From: Enoplosus armatus
Taxonomy: Eukaryota; Chordata; Actinopteri; Centrarchiformes; Enoplosidae
Assembly: GCF_043641665.1 (NCBI RefSeq)
Contig: NC_092181.1
Coordinates: forward strand, 10,075,818 to 10,139,817
Direction of reading: 5' to 3'
Length of the DNA: 64,000 nucleotides
The notes beneath the pieces are model-generated. The model saw only the letters and a list, made by a program, of their open reading frames with translations. It was not told where the DNA came from and searched no databases. The position numbers were made by a program, and so were the translations under genes. How positions within the stretch are numbered: position 1 is the stretch's first letter; every line of letters starts with the position of its first letter. Positions 22,004 through 34,640 of the stretch are shown here, piece by piece.

Positions 22004-22136
22004 GTTCGATCTCCTGGCCAACGGCGGGGCATCCCTGACGTTGAGTTTTGAGCGAGCGCCGTTCCTGACTCAGTACAGAACTGTGTGGGTGCCATGGAAC
22101 GTATTCTACGTGATGGACACACTCGTCATGAAGAAG
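22004..22136 (+). CDS. tenm3: tenm3 exon: end of the transthyretin-related domain
   Basis: The exon is 133 nt, phase 2 to phase 0. Acceptor gacgcgctgcag, donor gtgagc. It encodes [20 protein letters not shown], then [20 protein letters not shown] and VMKK, all strongly conserved in the family. The acceptor has a weak pyrimidine tract interrupted by purines and CpG, but phase and conservation fix it. Confidence 0.93.
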
Positions 22137-22290
22137 GTGAGCGCGGTGACTTGATTTGTTTCTCATGACTATCTGACATGACACTGACTTGCTGACCGAC
22201 TAAGCAACTGACTAACTCCTTGCTTCACAGTCAATGAATTGATGCGTCAGCGAATGAAAAGACTAACACATTATGGTCCGACTGTTTCAG

Positions 22291-22419
22291 GAGGAGAACG
22301 ACATTCCCAGCTGTGACCTGAGCGGCTTCATCAGACCCAGTCCCGTCATCGTCGCTTCTCCCCTGTCTTCTTTTTACAGAGGTTCACCCGAGGATGGCCC
22401 CATCATACCTGAAACTCAG
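22291..22419 (+). CDS. tenm3: tenm3 exon: TTR to FN-plug transition
   Basis: The exon is 129 nt, phase 0 to 0. Acceptor actgtttcag, donor gtaata. It encodes [18 protein letters not shown] then [19 protein letters not shown] and [16 protein letters not shown] is a family signature. The intron before it is 154 nt. Confidence 0.94.
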
Positions 22420-22881
22420 GTAATAAATACCACAGAGGAGGCCTTTTAGCAACTAGACCAATTTCTGCCGGTGGGGTCAACGAATCATTTTGTCTTGGGA
22501 ATTTAAAGTCACCAGAAGGTATCAGAGAAACATCCATTATTAACCCCTTGCCATGCCCTCTCTCTAGTCACAACTCAATAAATGCAAATAAGTAACGTAA
22601 TAAATAACAAAACGCAAATAAATGTTCATGAATCTGCTCCTCCTTATAATTTGCCTGAGAATAATCACATTTTTTTTTTTGTAAAACTGTAACTGCTAGT
22701 AGTTAATTCAGCATACTTTTAATTGTGTCAAGCCGCCAAAATGCGAACAAATATGATTTTACATGAATATTAACTTTTTGCACTGTCAATATATTGTTTG
22801 ATGTTACAAAGGCTCAGAATGTCCCATCAACATGGTTCTAATATTTCTGCACTGGCACTCTTCTTTAGCCATTTATATATG

Positions 22882-22927
<46 letters not shown>

Positions 22928-25127
22928 AATACTGTATTTGCCCTGAGTTGAAAACCTATGGACATACAGACGAAAAAACTAATTCAAAACAGCATTTTTT
23001 TTTTTCATAAAAACTGTATTGTAAACAAACTGTAAAACTGTAACACTGGATCATACGTTCCAGCTCACATGGAAATTGAGTCATTGCTACATGTAGTGAC
23101 TCTGCTAAAAGCTTGCAAATAAAGAGAGGAAGAAAAAATCGCCTAGGGTGCCTCCCAGTCAAAAACAGCATTCTTCTCAGTAGAACACAATTCTGACACC
23201 ATCTAAATGCCAGCTTAGCTCAGCCAGAAGCGTATGTAGCACTCCAGTATCTAGTATTAATTTACCACCAACAGTATATAGTATGCGCTCATCGTTTTCA
23301 GCTTTCTTTCTTTCTCTGTAATTCGCAGTAAACTAAAAACGACAGAAAATGAAGACAAAAATAGGGATAAGACGCAAATGAGCAAAGTGTAAAATCAATC
23401 AAAGTAAATTAAACTGCTAATTGTATTTTTATAGAGCCGAAATTATGAGTTGATTTAAAGAAAATGAATCCGCAAATATTTAAATGCAAGTATTTTCTGC
23501 TTTCTCAGTTATTATATCATTGTATACTGAATATCTTTGGATTTTGGATGGCTGAAAATGTCAACTTGGGCTCTGGGGAAACCGTTTTCTGACATTATAT
23601 AGACAAATCTATTAATCAAGAAAATAATCATCACTTGCAGCCCTCATTTTATGAATACAGTTTTCATCTGGATTTTAAATACGATTTTCGCAATCTTTTG
23701 ACATGAACACCAAGTTATTCCTGGACGTTGAAGGTAAATGATAAAATCTGATAAGAATGAGTCATACTCTCACACTATCTGATAATAAGATGACAGCCAC
23801 AATTGGTATAATGATAAAAAAAATGCCAATGATGTCAAATTATGGAAGTAAAGTGCTTAACGCATTTTTTTTTTTTAACAAGCAGAGGGTGCCGTTCTCC
23901 CTGTCCAAAGAACATTTCTGAGAAACGTTCTGAAGTGCCAGTGAAAAGGGAAATAATTCCTTTTGTTGTTAGTGTTATCAGCATCAGTTGAACATCATCA
24001 GTTCCAAGAAAAAAAAGAACATGAAACCTCTGGAATTACCTACATGCAATGAATCCATAAAGTTTCAGGGTAGCTTTCAGTCGTCTGATTAATAGAAATT
24101 GGGAGATGTAGCACGAAAATGCCCCTGAACACACTACAAAATGGCGTGAGACACAAGAAAAGTAATGTTTCAGGCCGTTGGTTAGGGTCAATCGTGTCCT
24201 CTAAATCAATTGAGATTCTGTGACACGCACTGAAGAGAGCCATTCATGAAAGACATTCCTGAAATATAAAAAAAAAACAACTTAAAAAATATATAAAAAT
24301 GAGGTTTAACTAGTATTTATTTACTCTTTTCCCAACCTGACTTTAAATGTTCAAGCAATTCATTGAATACATGCTGCCAAAACATGCACAGTTGTTAATG
24401 TTACTATTTCAGGCAGATGTAGCATTATTGGGACTTTTGAAGAATATCAGACTTTTTTCTTTTTTTTAAGAAAATTATGCAAAAATGCAAGAAAATCCAA
24501 GTGGTTCACTTACTGTTTCTTGGCACTGTAGTTACCACAGCTGAGGAACTGTGGCTCTGTAGTGGTTGTTTTTATAGGAAACCAGTGGTATATGCGCACA
24601 CACACACACACACACACACACATGCACACATACCTAGCCTCACCCCTGTGTCCTGCCACTGATTGCCTATAAGCCTAATAACATGTTTCTGTTGGCAGGC
24701 AACTGAGGCTCATCATGGAGGAATGTTGTAATTTCATACACATTAGGCCGTGTTATCTTTGTGTGATGTGTGTATGTTATGTGTAAGAGAAAGGGAAAGG
24801 CGGAGGGGAAGACAGAGGTAATATTAGCTTGTGTGCATGCGAGAAAGATTGAGAGTGGAATACAGAGAGAAGCAGGAGTGTGTGTCAGTGTGTGTGTGTC
24901 TGTGTTCTTCACCGTCACATTGCGTGTTACCAGTCCACGGAGGAAATGAAACTGATGAGAGAACGCCATGCGTGTGTGTGTGGGTTTTTTTTTTTTTTGT
25001 TTTACTTTTACAACCCTGAACCAGCGCTCCGTAATTATTTTTTATTTAACAAGCGTCTGTGTATGTTCCTCTCCATCTGCAATAAAGGGAAAGAGTGCGC
25101 GATCAAATGGGTGTGACGCGCGTGCGC

Positions 25128-25187
<60 letters not shown>

Positions 25188-26217
25188 GTGTGTGTGTGTC
25201 TTGAGTGCAGATCAAAAGGAAGCGAATGGAAAAGCTGCTACTTAGCTTTTGGTGGAGCTGAGTCCATTAGAGAGGAGGGCAGTGGAGAGGGCAGTCTTAA
25301 AGGGGATGTAATGGATCTGTAATGAACACTAAATGCCTGGCTAATGAAAAGGCAATAGTGCAGTTGAAAAATATAACACTGGAACAGTCCAAATGGATCA
25401 TTCCCCTGAGGACCTGTTTTTTTTTTTTTTTTCATTATTCTTAAATATTTCTTCCCCGTATCCTTTTTCTTAGTGTCCGCCTCTTCAGCAAAGGTCTTCC
25501 TTGTCTTCTTAACTTCTGGCCCTTTTGTGCAGACTTGAAATGATCTAAAACGATAGACTTTTTATCCCGAGCCGAGTATGGGAGAAAATGTCTTTTTGTC
25601 TTATTTTAACTTTTTACTCCAGCCAGACCTCCGTAGAGTAGGCAAACCTTCAACCAGGCAGGAAGAACTTGCCGGTGAAATTGCGTAGTGTAGCCCGTCG
25701 CGGGGCTGACGTTAAGGCGGGCAAGCCCTTACGCATTCACAGAACTATCGGGCATTTATTCACCAGATCTGAAATGCACCTGGGGAAAAGTTAACACAAA
25801 CAAACCAGGACTTAGAGCTCGAAACGCAGGACTTGATGATGCTCCGAGGCAATATGGTGCCACCAATGGTGCACTGGAGCCTTTTTGGTGTACATTTATT
25901 TATATCGCATAACTCACGACTTTTTATTGACATTTGTTCTGGCCCGTATACTTTTGTGCACAGATAAAATTAAGCTAGTATGATCACCCATCTCTACCAC
26001 ATACATTTCACAGCATTGAGTCAGAAAGAAGCCATGGTGTGCCAGCGATGGCTTGTTTTTCTCGCTTTCAAAGCATTCTCACTGCAGACACTGCTCGCGG
26101 CCATGTGAAGATGTGTGTCCGTTCCCTGTAAATGTAGATGTTTCAGATTAACCGATCAGGACGGTGAAATAGTGTTAGGTGCTGATGTGTTTTCTGTGTC
26201 ATCATGTCCCTCTGAAG
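22420..26217 (+). other. Intron before the FN-plug exons
   Basis: It contains a (TA)n tract at 22887-22923, A/T-rich sequence to 24480, (CA)n at 24596-24622, a (CG)(TG)n alternating tract at 25116-25199 and T runs. No exon or named element was seen. Confidence 0.5.
25116..25199 (+). repeat. Alternating purine-pyrimidine tract (CG)n(TG)n
   Basis: A CG-rich start (acgcgcgtgcgcgcg) runs directly into about 35 TG units with a single GC variant near the end. It is the longest simple repeat of the window. Confidence 0.9.
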
Positions 26218-26349
26218 GTTTTACAGGAAGAAACCTCGATACCCGGCAGTGATCTAAACCTGATCTACCTGAGCTCCAGAGCTGCAGGATATAAGCCTGT
26301 TCTCAAAGTCGCCATGACACAGTCATCAATACCTTTCAACCTGATGAAG
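26218..26349 (+). CDS. tenm3: tenm3 exon: FN-plug, part 1
   Basis: The exon is 132 nt, phase 0 to 0. Acceptor ccctctgaag, donor gtgaga. It encodes [20 protein letters not shown], then [20 protein letters not shown] and NLMK. The FN-plug is the fibronectin-like beta sandwich that closes the bottom of the YD barrel. [10 protein letters not shown] is near-invariant in teneurins. Confidence 0.93.
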
Positions 26350-26510
26350 GTGAGATGTGTAATATGATTTAATATCATTTAGATTTCCTCAAAGCCGCTA
26401 TGATGTGACCGAACATCAGTACAGAATGACCCAGTGCCCCATATCAGTGGAACCACAACTTTGAACTACCATTAAGTGACCTTCGTGTCTGTCTGGTGCT
26501 GCATCTCCAG

Positions 26511-26646
26511 GTTCACCTGATGGTGGCGGTCGTGGGTCGCCTTTTCCAGAAATGGTTCCCTGCCCAACCAAACCTATCCTACACCTTCATCTGGGACAAG
26601 ACGGATGCCTATGGCCAACGCGTCTATGGACTATCTGAGGCAGTTG
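26511..26646 (+). CDS. tenm3: tenm3 exon: FN-plug, part 2
   Basis: The exon is 136 nt, phase 0 to 1. Acceptor gctgcatctccag, donor gtgagt. It encodes [20 protein letters not shown], then [20 protein letters not shown] and [17 protein letters not shown](R/K)VYGL is a family signature. NLS is a potential N-glycosylation site. A SINE sits about 50 nt beyond the donor. Confidence 0.94.
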
Positions 26647-26699
26647 GTGAGTTTGCTGCTAATAATTAAATGCGCACAAAAGACACACCAGCTTTCCTT

Positions 26700-26893
26700 T
26701 TACAACACAGAATGGAAATGCAATGGTTTCAGTCCCCGGGCTCCCCCCGGTCATGTCCTTGAGCAAGACGCTGAACCCTAAGTTGCTCCCGATGGAGACC
26801 AGCACCTTGCATGGCAGCTCGGTCGCCGTCGGTGTGCGAATGTGTGAATGAGACTCAGCTGTAAAGCGCTGTATAAGTGAGACCATTTACCAT
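26700..26893 (+). mobile_element. SINE with 'ccttgagcaagac' core
   Basis: It contains 'tgtccttgagcaagacgctg', 'gaaccctaagttgctcc', 'caccttgcatggcagctc', 'gcgaatgtgtgaatg', 'gtaaagcgctgtataagtg' and ends 'accatttaccattt'. This is a very common teleost SINE. A minus-orientation fragment lies at 54838-54950. Confidence 0.75.
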
Positions 26894-28150
26894 TTAACTT
26901 CCAAGAATAATATGGCGGAAAACAGCGAAGTAGTATCACTCTTCCCTTCATAAATACTGATCAAGATGCAGCTGTACTGTGGAAGGCTGTTGCTCGACTG
27001 CACAGCTGCTGGTTTGAATCCTTACGCCTCTGATCAACTTGCTTTCAACCACCAGCGTAGCCGCGTTCCTTTGGAGCGTTGGCTTGTGCGTGTTATCTGA
27101 AATTAAGGCTGCATGTCTGCAAGATGCAATGAAGCACAGGAACCAGTGGGGGCAATACAGTATGTCGAGTATGTGAAGTAAAGTTGACAGCACGCTCAGA
27201 ATGCTTTGATGAGAAACTGAAAGTTTTTTTCTTCTTTTCTGCTTGTCGCAGTATCCTCGTAAGTGTTGACGCTATGTTAACACCGTGCAAAATGTCTCCA
27301 GGAAGTTAATGCAGCGTCGGCCCTGAGCTGCCTCCTCGTGGATGTACTTTTTAGCCCTCGAGGAACACAAAAGGTCTGCAGGCGAGCGTAGGATCGATGC
27401 TGCTCACATCGCAGCCGCGTGTCCACGTGTACATATTGAAAGCAAGCACATCAAAAATCTTGCAGTTCTGTGATTTCTGTAATTGAAGGTAATATTGTTT
27501 TATTGACAGCTTGAATTTCTGGATCCTTTTAATGATTTAGTCAATTCATACAATATGACATGAATGAACATCATTGGAAATAATCATATTAATACACGTA
27601 CAAGTGTGTATGATAGAATGTATACAACAGTTCGATTGCACGTCACAAAATAGCTCTCGGCCTGCACTGACTTATCAAAGTTTGACAATATTACCGCACA
27701 GTTACTGTGGAGGGGGGGGGGTGTTTCATGTCGTGCTGACATACCCAATGCTGCAGCTAAGTTCAAATGGGTTTTGCAGAAAGGCTTGGACAGGGAAATG
27801 GCTCGGGCATAATGGGCATGCTAACCCCTCTGACACCTTTTATGAGGGACAGGTCCGGCACACATACTCCTCGGTGAGTTATTACTTATGGTAGCCAAGC
27901 TTAATGGGCTTGAACATAAAGACGATTTACTGCCCTGTTTTGTAACACTTCTGAAATTGGTGTTCATAAGTTATAATAAGGTAGCGTAACCACAAGAATA
28001 TTTGGAGTGCATGCCAGGCAACTGTTAAAATCCGAGCTGAGACACAAACGTAGAGGTGCTCACCCTATCGGCTCTTTTCCCATTCCTCATTATGGCTTTG
28101 AGCTCATTTACAGTTTTTGTCGACGAGTCGAAACATTTCATAGTTACCGT

Positions 28151-29288
28151 TAGGGCTGCGCTATTATGGCCAAAATGATAATCACAGTTATTTTGATCAA
28201 AATTGAGATCACGATTATTTATCACGATTATTTCATTGATTTTAGGGGTTAAAATATTTGTTTTGCACTTTCGCATTCAAATAAACAGAGCACTGCTTTC
28301 ACTTCCCTGTTGTGCTACATTTCTGCTAATGTACAAATCTTTGCATCAAAATAATTATGCACAGTGCATCTCCTGGAAGCAGAATATAAATAGAATGGAG
28401 TGCTGCAGGAATGAGTTCTAAAACCCGGAAATTGAGCGTTTTGACACTTCCGGTTCCCTCGTCTGGAAGTCAGTGGGTTTTTAGTTAGACGCCTGAAATA
28501 AGGTCTGTGGTTAACACAAGCTTAAGAGATTTACACGTTTTGTTCTATGACATAAAATGCGTCAGCAGATACCCCCCCACTCGTGAAGTTTGAAGCTTTT
28601 ACATGTCTTTAAAAAAGGCGGTTGCTAACAAGCAGCTAAATGAGGCTACAGAGGTTGTCGCGGACATTAAACGTCTTCACGCCGAACACGGAAAGTCATC
28701 TACTCACCAGTCCGCCTTTACAGCCTCGTTGTGTTTATACTCTTTATCTATCTGTCTGTATATCTATATCTATCTATAGTCTCTTAAAAGTGAAGCTCAG
28801 TGGTGGTGACGTTGAAGTCATGCGACCGTGGTGTAGTTCCTTTATAGCCTAACGTTAGCTTTTCACTTCTGGCGATTCCATTTTCCAGCGATTATCTCGC
28901 TGATCATAAACGCGTGAGCATCATAAACTTTTGTTTTGCCGCAGAGCTTATTTTCTGCAATAATCCAAAACCCCATGAAAGAAATCCCATCGGCTTTTTA
29001 TCGAGGGAACCAGGGCGATGCTAACTTCCGGGTTTGTCTACATAAATACGTCATCTCTGCAACGCTCCATTGTACCAAAACTTTTTTGCCGTGACATGCC
29101 TCACAACTTCAGTTGGTTGAGTTAGTTGTGTTGCTTTGCATGCGATTTCTCCTTGCTTGACATCACTTGCCCTGAATCTGAAATACTTAATATGTACGAA
29201 CAACGAATGATGATCCGTTTCGAGGGATTCTATTAGCGGAGCTTTCTGTGAACGGAGCATATTATATTCAATTAATTGTGCAGGCCTA
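28151..29288. mobile_element. hAT-like non-autonomous DNA transposon, 1138 bp
   Basis: The left end is 'tagggctgcgctattatgg', and the right end read inward is 'taggcctgcacaattaat'. Flanking 8-bp repeats are gttaccgt (28143-28150) and gtcaccgt (29289-29296), one mismatch. An 8-bp duplication and TAGGGCTGC ends indicate the hAT superfamily. No transposase frame is present. A second inverted-repeat element appears to lie inside (28421-29035). Confidence 0.7.
28421..29035. mobile_element. Inverted-repeat element nested in the hAT-like element
   Basis: The left end is 'aaacccggaaattgag' and the right end read inward is 'aaacccggaagttag', 10 identical bases then near-identity. Length is 615 bp and no coding frame was seen. 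The target duplication is not clear ('tcta' occurs just outside both ends but one base off on the right), so the class is open. Confidence 0.45.
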
Positions 29289-30835
29289 GTCACCGTGTTG
29301 ACATTTGCCTAGCAACAGTGTTCACAGCAGTGTGCTAAGCATATCATGTACTCGACTTCCAATGTCAAAAACTCAAACACACGAGTTCCATTTGAACGTT
29401 TATCATAGAATGCCTTCTGTTTCGACAAAAACACATGTCCTCTTCTGCAAAACAAAGGAGAGTGTAGGCTAGTTAACAAAAAAGTAGTCCTTTTCTTTTT
29501 CTTGCCAAAAAACTCTCTCTACGTTCTCTGAACACTGATGGGGTTTTCTGGCTTAAAGACTTAAAGCTTTCTGAGTAGTCGCTAAGTAACTATGAGACAA
29601 TATAATGTAGAATAAACTGCAGCGTGAATGAATGGTCATAGAGGCCCAGACAGTGATTAGGACCAGATACAGCGGGATAGACGATCTATGTCAGGGGAGG
29701 CACTGAAGCTTATCTGCTGTCTGCGGCCCTTGGCAGTGAAAAGCCGAACAAGGCAAGCGCTACGTCGGGTTAACTCAAAACAAACCTTTAGTGATTATGG
29801 CAACGCACCAGGTGACACTGACAAATAATCATGCCGTCTAAGTATTGATGTGAGTATATGACAGATAAAGACACAAAGAAATAAATATTCAGGCAGATAT
29901 CAGGATTGTAATCAGCAGAGACCCATATTGTTTCAACTTTAACAAATAGATTCATTCAGGTTGAGTCCAATCCAAACCTAAAAGCAGCTATAATTGATAT
30001 TTTTATCATGACACTATCAAATACAGAGGATGATCGCCTGGATCTGCGGCTCCTCTCCCCTTTATGGCGCTTCATAACGAGTTTCCTGCAACTTTGTGGT
30101 TTTGGCTCACTCTGGCCAAAAAAAAACATATATATATTTGCAGGCTTTAAGTTATCTTCTTATATCAGCGCGCTATTGGGATATAGTTTCATATTACCCA
30201 GTTAATAATAGGTAACCAATGCACCTATGATGGCATTGTTCCCATAATTCAACCCAGAATTACTGTACCTAGTAAATACACATTACTGTAGTAATTCTCT
30301 TTTTTTTTTTCTCCTTCCTCACCCCAGACCTCCATCCCCACCCATTAGTTTGACCATTTTTTTTACCCACCTTTCCTTCTCTCTTCCCCGCAAAGATCTT
30401 TGTTTCTTCTAAATGTAATATACACACAGCTGTTGTGGCTGCCAGTGCACACACTGTGGATAGCAGAGCTTAGCAGTGTGTGTGTGTCCCACCCTTTAGC
30501 TTACAGTGTTGTACCTCACGGAGACAGGCAGACAGGCCTGACAAGTAGTTTGTCAGTGCAAAGAAGAAAGTCGAAGCGTGTGTGTGTGTGTGTGTGTGCG
30601 TTGGACCAAAGGGTGAAGGCCCTTGGTGAACCAGCAACGGGAGCCAGTGGATGTAATAAAAGCAGACAGATGGAGGTTAACTCTGTGGTTCACCGTCTTT
30701 TTAAACCTGTTGCCTGTTTGCTTTGGTTTTGAATCACACGAACGTTCCCATTTTGACCGGTCAGCGCGCGTTCAAAGCAAACCAAAAAGAAAGAGCTGAA
30801 TAACTGGCCTTGCCCCTGTGTGTGTGTCTTAACAG

Positions 30836-30979
30836 TGTCGGTGGGGTTTGAATACGAGTCCTGCCTGGACCTCATCCTGTGGGAGAAGAGAACAGCCATT
30901 TTGCAAGGCTACGAGCTGGATGCTTCCAACGTGGGAGGATGGACGCTGGATAAACACCACATCCTGGACCTCCAAAATG
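30836..30979 (+). CDS. tenm3: tenm3 exon: FN-plug, part 3
   Basis: The exon is 144 nt, phase 1 to 1. Acceptor tgtgtgtcttaacag, donor gtaggt. It encodes [20 protein letters not shown], then [20 protein letters not shown] and [19 protein letters not shown] and GGW(T/S)LDKHH are fixed landmarks in teneurins. A short TG run lies at the acceptor. Confidence 0.94.
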
Positions 30980-31561
30980 GTAGGTGCCATAACATGCCAA
31001 CACCATATCCTGCGCTGGACACGCTGCAGCTGTCATCATATGCACACGAAATGTCCACACCGCAAGATGATGTAACATAATAATTTACCTTAAACTAATA
31101 TTTGGATTCAAAGTTTATAAGTTTCATTTTCTACTGAAATGTGAACAAGCTCAAATTAATGCATACATACCTCTCTCTCTCTCTCTCTCTCACATGCATG
31201 TACAAATTTTGCTCACTCATCTGACACGCAGTAATTTCAGACCTTCATCTGTCATCTCTCCTCTCTCTCTCTGCTTGCTTGTTTTTGTCATGTAGTGTAT
31301 TGTCGTCTTTTTACTCCCTTTCTTTCGATGAATTTGTAATCCGAAGTCTCTCTCTCTCTCTCTCTGCCTTTTTCTCGCCACAAACTGCCGAAAAAAAAAC
31401 ATGATTCCACTTAATAATTCCAATTGATTTTGCGGCGTGCTGGTTTGGGATTTAGAAAACACCGTTTTAAAAATTGAAAAGAAGCAGCACTGGAATTGGA
31501 ACTGCCACCACAAGCGTCCCACCACTGTCTTTGTCTGTGACTTGAAGAATTTTAGATATTG

Positions 31562-31592
<31 letters not shown>

Positions 31593-32331
31593 CAACAACA
31601 ACAAGCACAAGAACTCCTCGTTATCTGAAGGTGACATCCGAAAATTTAAAATAAGGTTGTCAAATAAGAGTATGAAGTACAAAACTAATTGAAACAAAAT
31701 TAGAGTGAAAACTTTCATTTACGTAGCGCCAAATCACAACAAAAGTCATTCTCAGGCAGTTCTCAGGTCCAGAACCAGAACCAGACTCTGGGTGGGAGCG
31801 GTCATCTGCTTTGACCGGACACCGGACAAGACAGACAGCAACAGCAACGATGATAACAATAATAATAATAATAATGATAATAATAGAATTGTGACTAATA
31901 ATAGCAATGACAACGTTAATGGTAACAGAAAAAACTTGCATTAAGGCTGTGGGTGCACTGGTGGGCCGGTGTAACTGACTGGTCTGAACGTGCTTGCATG
32001 CATTTCCACATGAATGTAAACCAAACTCCAAACTCCGTGTTTAAAAAGCTAATTGAAAAGAGATGAAGTTCCACTCGAACATCCCTATCTTTCAAGAACT
32101 GGTTCATATAATCAATATTTAAAAATAAAAAATGCATTTTGCAGCTTTAAAGGCACTTTGACTTTATAAACCCCCCCCCCTCCCTCCCTCCGCCTCCGCC
32201 TCCTCCTCCTCCTCGCTCCCTCCCTCCCTCCCTTGCTGTCCTCTATCTGTCACCCCATCCATCACATTGCTATTCATCCCTCTCTGCCTGCAGTACTCTT
32301 GGGCTTTCAACACCTTGTCACCCGATTCACT

Positions 32332-32373
<42 letters not shown>

Positions 32374-34028
32374 ACATTTAAAATGCAGGTGTGATTTGTG
32401 ATTTTTCTGTCTATATGCGTACTGGTCTCTGTGGGTGTGATTTTGTGTCTTGAAGGGACAGTCTCCAGCGCTCAATGTGTGTTTGTCCTTTTTTTTCTAA
32501 ACACACTATATGGACATAGAATGCTCTTGTCTGTGTGTGTGTGTGTGTGTGTGTGTATTAGAGAGCGACCATCAAACACTCCTGCTGTGTTTTCCTTTGT
32601 AGTTCGTCTTGTAGCTTCACTAATGATGTGGATGGGACGAAGTGTTGGATTTGAAAATAACATGCCTGCGCAGTGACTTCTCTTCAGTGAGACCCTCTTC
32701 TGTGTCTCCTTTCTTGCTTCTGTGTTTTCATGTTTTGACAGGGAAGACCGTCTACTTTTCTATTTACTGAATGTCCCATATTCAAACGGCAGTGGCGCAG
32801 CTGGAAGGCATGTCCGGCGTTTTGTTTGTAAATCAGATCCCCCACAAGGGATTGTTGTCAGACTATAAGACAGCCATCGCAATCAATGCCATGTGACGAG
32901 CACATGAGCAGTATATAGAGTATTATGCCCACGGCATCACACTACTCATTATCCTCCTAACCAATTAAACGTTATTACAGGAGACAATGGTAATACAAGA
33001 TATGTGGTTACACCTTTTTATTTGTTTTTAACTCAAATTTGGGAAGCTATGACTACTTGGTTAAAATAGTCACACAACATAGGTTCCAGATCATTTTCTG
33101 GCTGGATCCGGCAACAAATGAAGCCCTGGCCACGCCCACGAAGTGTGTGAAACAAAATTGTATTCACAGCAAAACAAGAGATTGGCACTTTTTATACATG
33201 CTTTTTGTTTTTGTTTTTTTACTGTGCTCCAGTAACTTATTTCACAGCTGCTATTGACCTTTTTAGTGCAGATGTCATGATTATCTCACGGTGTTGGCTG
33301 GAGGCAAAACACTGGAGGCAAACACCAATCACCTCAGAGCAGTAGGCTGCCAGAATGGAAGTATTGGCTCCAAATTGAAATTTGATCACGTACGAGCTGC
33401 CACTGCCAGTCAAAAGAATCAAAGACAACTACGGTTAAACGGTATGAGACAAAAGGACCAGACCGAGGCGACTGAGGTCAAAACTGCTTGTGTTTGTAGC
33501 TCCCACTATGGATACCGTTATGTGTCTAAAGGTGTGATGATGATCATTAATTGGATTAACTGTTGCACAGCAGTTCCCTCCTAGAGTAGATCAGATCCGA
33601 TCGTTCCGTTTCTTTTTATTCAGAAAGAGTTTTAAGTTCCGTTTTTTTATGGTACCTCACAAGTTCCAATTTTTTTCCGTCGATCCTCGTCGACGTTCAT
33701 ATAGCTGTATGAAATTACGAGGGATGATTCTTGTCGGCCGACAAAAGTCGACAAATATGGTTCATTATTCAAACATTCTTTCCATTGTCAAGCATAGAAT
33801 TTGACTTTTCTGTTTGGTTGCATTGTCTTTCTAAAAATCTCAATGAACTCAACTTTGCTTGCGCGTAACCGTGAAATCGCTTTCAGTGTTTGTACTTGAT
33901 CTACTATGTAATCAAGTACAAAATGAGATGAACAGGACGAGGAAAACAAAAAGTACACAAGGAGGAGGAGAGAATGAGGGAGGAGAGGAGACACACACTT
34001 GATTTGTGTGCAGAGGCTTGTCCACACC

Positions 34029-34063
<35 letters not shown>

Positions 34064-34599
34064 GGTGAGCATTGCTGAACAACTTAAGATAAGGCTGGTG
34101 TGTGAAGGGAGAGGTTTCAGTTGATCTGCTTGCTTGTGCATGCATTGTGAGGATGTGCACTTGTGGATGTGTTTTGGAAGCCCATGTTTGTCTGCGTATT
34201 CACTAATCAGTGTGTGTGCAGAGAGAGAGAGAGAGAGAGAGAGACTGGGGGAGTGTAAGTGTGTAGTACCGCCTGGCAAAGCAGCTCAGTCACAGTCGGA
34301 GTGCTTTAGCAGTGTGCTGTGTTGCTTTTCTTTTTTTTTTTTTCTGGCATCAAATGGAAATAACTGAACTTCAAACAACTGAGTTTTTTTTTTTTGACAG
34401 TATATCTAGAAACAGCTTTAAGAAGTTTAAAAAGATTCCGAATGATTACACTAAATACAGTAAGTGAAATAGCATCCAGAAAGATCACAAAGAAAAGACA
34501 ACCTATCACGTCGGCAACGCATCTACTACTTCCTCTGCCAAAGTAAATGCGAAAATGTCTCCTCTTTTAGTGAGTAACGTGTAGCCTGCTCCCTCTGAT

Positions 34600-34601
<2 letters not shown>

Positions 34602-34638
<37 letters not shown>
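34602..34638. repeat. (TA)18 microsatellite
   Basis: Pure TA tract inside the 10-kb intron. Other TA tracts lie at 13096-13115, 19536-19552 and 22887-22923. Confidence 0.9.

Positions 34639-34640
<2 letters not shown>

Larger units (their letters stand above)
26647..30835 (+). other. Intron inside the FN-plug region
   Basis: It holds a SINE (26700-26893), a G run (27709-27721), a hAT-like element (28151-29288) with a second inverted-repeat element inside, and (TG)n at 30580-30600. No coding exon was seen. Confidence 0.55.
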
